A DNA stretch of 64,000 nt from Sipunculus nudus (taxonomy: Eukaryota > Annelida > Sipuncula > Golfingiida > Sipunculidae). This document shows positions 61,754 through 64,000 of this stretch, in pieces. Location: NCBI GenBank assembly GCA_026874595.1, contig CM049317.1:74530618-74594617 (forward strand), written 5' to 3'. A model generated the notes under the pieces. It was not told the origin of the DNA. It did not search any database and was given only the letters and a program-made list of their open reading frames with translations. Within the stretch, counting starts at the first letter, position 1. Every line of letters begins with the position of its first letter. Both the position numbers and the translations under genes were made by a program.

Positions 61754-64000
61754 TTTTTTAGCTCAGCTGACTATAAGTCATCTGAGCTATAGTCGTGGTC
61801 CATTGTCCGTCGTCCGTCCGTCCGTCCGTCCGTAGATGTGGCACGTTTTGAAACCGCAAGACCTAGGAATCCAAAATTCAGCATAATGTTAGATGTCCCC
61901 AAGATCTCCTACCAAGCCGAAAACTGGGTCTTTGCGACTTCGTTCCTTTGAGAAATTAAGGAAAAACCTCAATTTTTTATTAAAAACCTATTTTCACACT
62001 TCAGGACTGCCTAATATCAAAACCACTCATCTGTTTTCCCTCATATTTACCATAAATATTCTTCTATATAGTTCCTATGTACATGCCAGAAATTATGTCT
62101 GTATTATATAATTTAAAAAAGTTATGGGCCCAAACATAATGCATTTTGTAAAAAATCAGGAAAGATATTTGATCACTTAACTCAAAACTTGTTAAAGCTA
62201 TGGACTTTTTTTCTAGTAATATAACTTTAATTTATCAAAATTAAATTGTATACCCAAAATTAGATCAAAATCTTTTAAATTTTTTAAAATATTAACAAAA
62301 ATAAAAAATTGGTACCTTAAATTTTGCCCAACTTTGACCATGGCACGTTTTTTTACTGTAAGTACTGTGGATTTAATTTTCTCAGCATGTTTTTGTTAGC
62401 ATTTTGTCTGTTAACACCAAAAATTTGAAACCAGTTGATCAAAAACTGTAGATTTTATTCAAGTTTTCAAGCACCATGTAACAAATTGTTTACATCAAGC
62501 TAGTGTTATGCAGTTTGCAAGAGCTCAGCTCCCCAGCTTCAGCTCCCAGTTCCTAAAATTTGGCATACAATTAGATGTCTCCAAAATTCCCTACCATGCC
62601 AAGAATTTGGTCACTAGGACTTAATACCTTCGAGATATTAATGAAAAACTTCATTTTTCCATTAAAAACCCATTGTTACACTTCAAGACTGCCTAATATC
62701 AAAATCACTGATGTGACTTTAATCATATATAATATACATATTTTTCTATACATTCTCTATGCATATGCCAGAAATGATGACAGTATTGCGTAATTGTTTT
62801 AAGTTATGGGCCCAAACATAATGCACTATGTAAAAAATCAAGAAATATATTTACTCCCTTAACAAAAGCATTGCTGAAGCTAGAGTTTTTTTGCCAGGGA
62901 TGTAACATTATTTAATCAAGATTCAATTGAATACCCCAAATTAGTCCTGAATTTTTCAAATTTTATATGTTATTAGTATAAATATAAAATTAGTACCTTA
63001 AATTTGCCCAACTTTGACCATGGCACATTTGTTTCCTGTGAGCACGGTTGATATAATTTTCATATCATGCACACAAGGATTTAAGCTTTTTAGTTTAGAA
63101 AGCTGAAAGACATTGGCCAAAAATTGTAGCTTTTATTAATGTTTTTATGAGACCATGTCAGACCTTAACTCTCTCCAGCCCCTCTTGAGTCACCTGTATG
63201 TTGACCTTGTTGAACTTTCAGCAAATTATGCATGCTTGAGGCGAGCCATACACTGTTGCAGGTAGGCAGCTTATGGCCAGCCACAGTTGATCCAGGTGTC
63301 CAACCCAACTCATCTAGTAGTTTTAACCAACAACATAACAATTAACAATAAATTAATAAATTTTTATTGTTTTTTAATAACAAATTAAAGAAAAATAAAA
63401 AAGAATTTGTTAGTTTATAATAACAGGAAATCAACTTGCAGTTACTGATGATAAAAGAATCTTTTATCGATGGATAGAATGTCACGTACTCCAAATAACA
63501 CCATGCAGTCACCTTTGGTATTTTTCAGTTCAATTTTAATGATAAAAAAGTAAATCATATTATTCATTACTAATCATTAGGGATCATATGAAGGAAATTA
63601 ATGATAGACAAAGATGCAGTTGATATTATTAATCTAGATTCCTACTGTGTCTAGTGTGTACATTGATGTGAAATTAGTCCAAAATGAATATATTACATTT
63701 TTTTTTTTTTTTAATATAAATAAAAGCCATAAAACGAGGTACTTTTGATCATAATTTAAGTGTGTGAATTTTGTATATTCTGGATTCTCAACATAATTGT
63801 TTGGTGAAAACTGAATAAATGCCAGTAATGGTGGGAAAACTTTGCAATTGTATTTAAATACGAATATGAATATGTACTCGATTATAAAATGTCTTGCATA
63901 AAGAATTGAAATTCAGGTAAAAATGAAAGTACATGAATACCAGTGCAAATACTTTCAAAATGTATTCATGAATGCATTCATGAATATATTCTTTAATATT
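61754..64000 (+). mobile_element. Family A repeat, copy 3, runs off the window (right arm of palindrome)
   Basis: TTTTTTAGCTCAGCTGACTA starts the copy, followed by (GTCC)n, and the match continues to the last base. About 385 bp of the 3' end lie beyond the window, judging from copy 2. A spacer of only 78 bp separates it from the inverted copy 2. Confidence 0.85.

Noticed and set aside
61893-62111. 72-codon frames conserved among family A copies (37769, 61322, 61893)
   Set aside because: Conservation is no better than the surrounding repeat and no domain is seen. The frame ends are not tied to a promoter or splice site.

Overview
The window is eukaryotic nuclear DNA, AT-rich (judged by eye), gene-poor and heavily populated by mobile elements. 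Intron-rich genes with GT-AG splicing, an animal-type MCM6, C2H2 zinc-finger genes, GTCC-rich repeats and Helitron-like elements with internal satellites suggest an invertebrate animal. A lophotrochozoan, most likely a bivalve mollusc, fits best, but this is inference from repeat style and not from a marker gene.

Three protein-coding genes can be supported. (1) A C2H2 zinc-finger gene on the minus strand has its whole coding region in one exon (7399-9777, 792 aa, eight fingers). (2) A second C2H2 zinc-finger gene on the plus strand (30114-34535) has three coding exons that splice in frame to a 621-aa protein with three fingers. The first 53 residues of the two proteins align without gaps (19 identities by hand count), so they form a divergent paralogue pair about 20 kb apart. 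(3) MCM6, a subunit of the replicative DNA helicase, lies on the minus strand (44197-57480). I mapped 17 exons that together give one open frame of 781 codons plus a stop. Only the first exon, about 40 codons, is missing; it should lie beyond 64000.

Layout: 1-6500 is gene-free, with two small MITEs and two palindromes. 6527-9795 holds zinc-finger gene 1 with its likely 3' UTR. 10070-10806 is a 32-bp minisatellite. 10965-15180 holds GTCC-type repeats and a tandem array with nuclear-receptor-like DR1 motifs. 18850-20080 is a decayed Ty3/Gypsy integrase region followed by a probable LTR start. 21640-27285 is spacer with long homopolymers and a GC-richer candidate promoter. 27286-28070 is an LTR-like block with a TATA box. 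30094-34535 is zinc-finger gene 2, with a hAT-type element in its last intron. 35305-36036 is a second 32-bp minisatellite. 37641-40561 is a 2.9-kb repeat called family A here. 41006-42591 and 45947-47283 are two oppositely oriented Helitron-like elements around the 3' end of MCM6. 59077-64000 is a giant inverted pair of family A copies.

MCM6 is a housekeeping replication gene. The zinc-finger pair looks like DNA-binding transcription regulators with acidic linkers and KQE/KSE-type sumoylation motifs. I see no operon-like or pathway link between the three genes. The most noteworthy content is the transposon structure: complete terminal signatures with target-site duplications, an empty-site comparison that demonstrates a past insertion, and the large palindrome.
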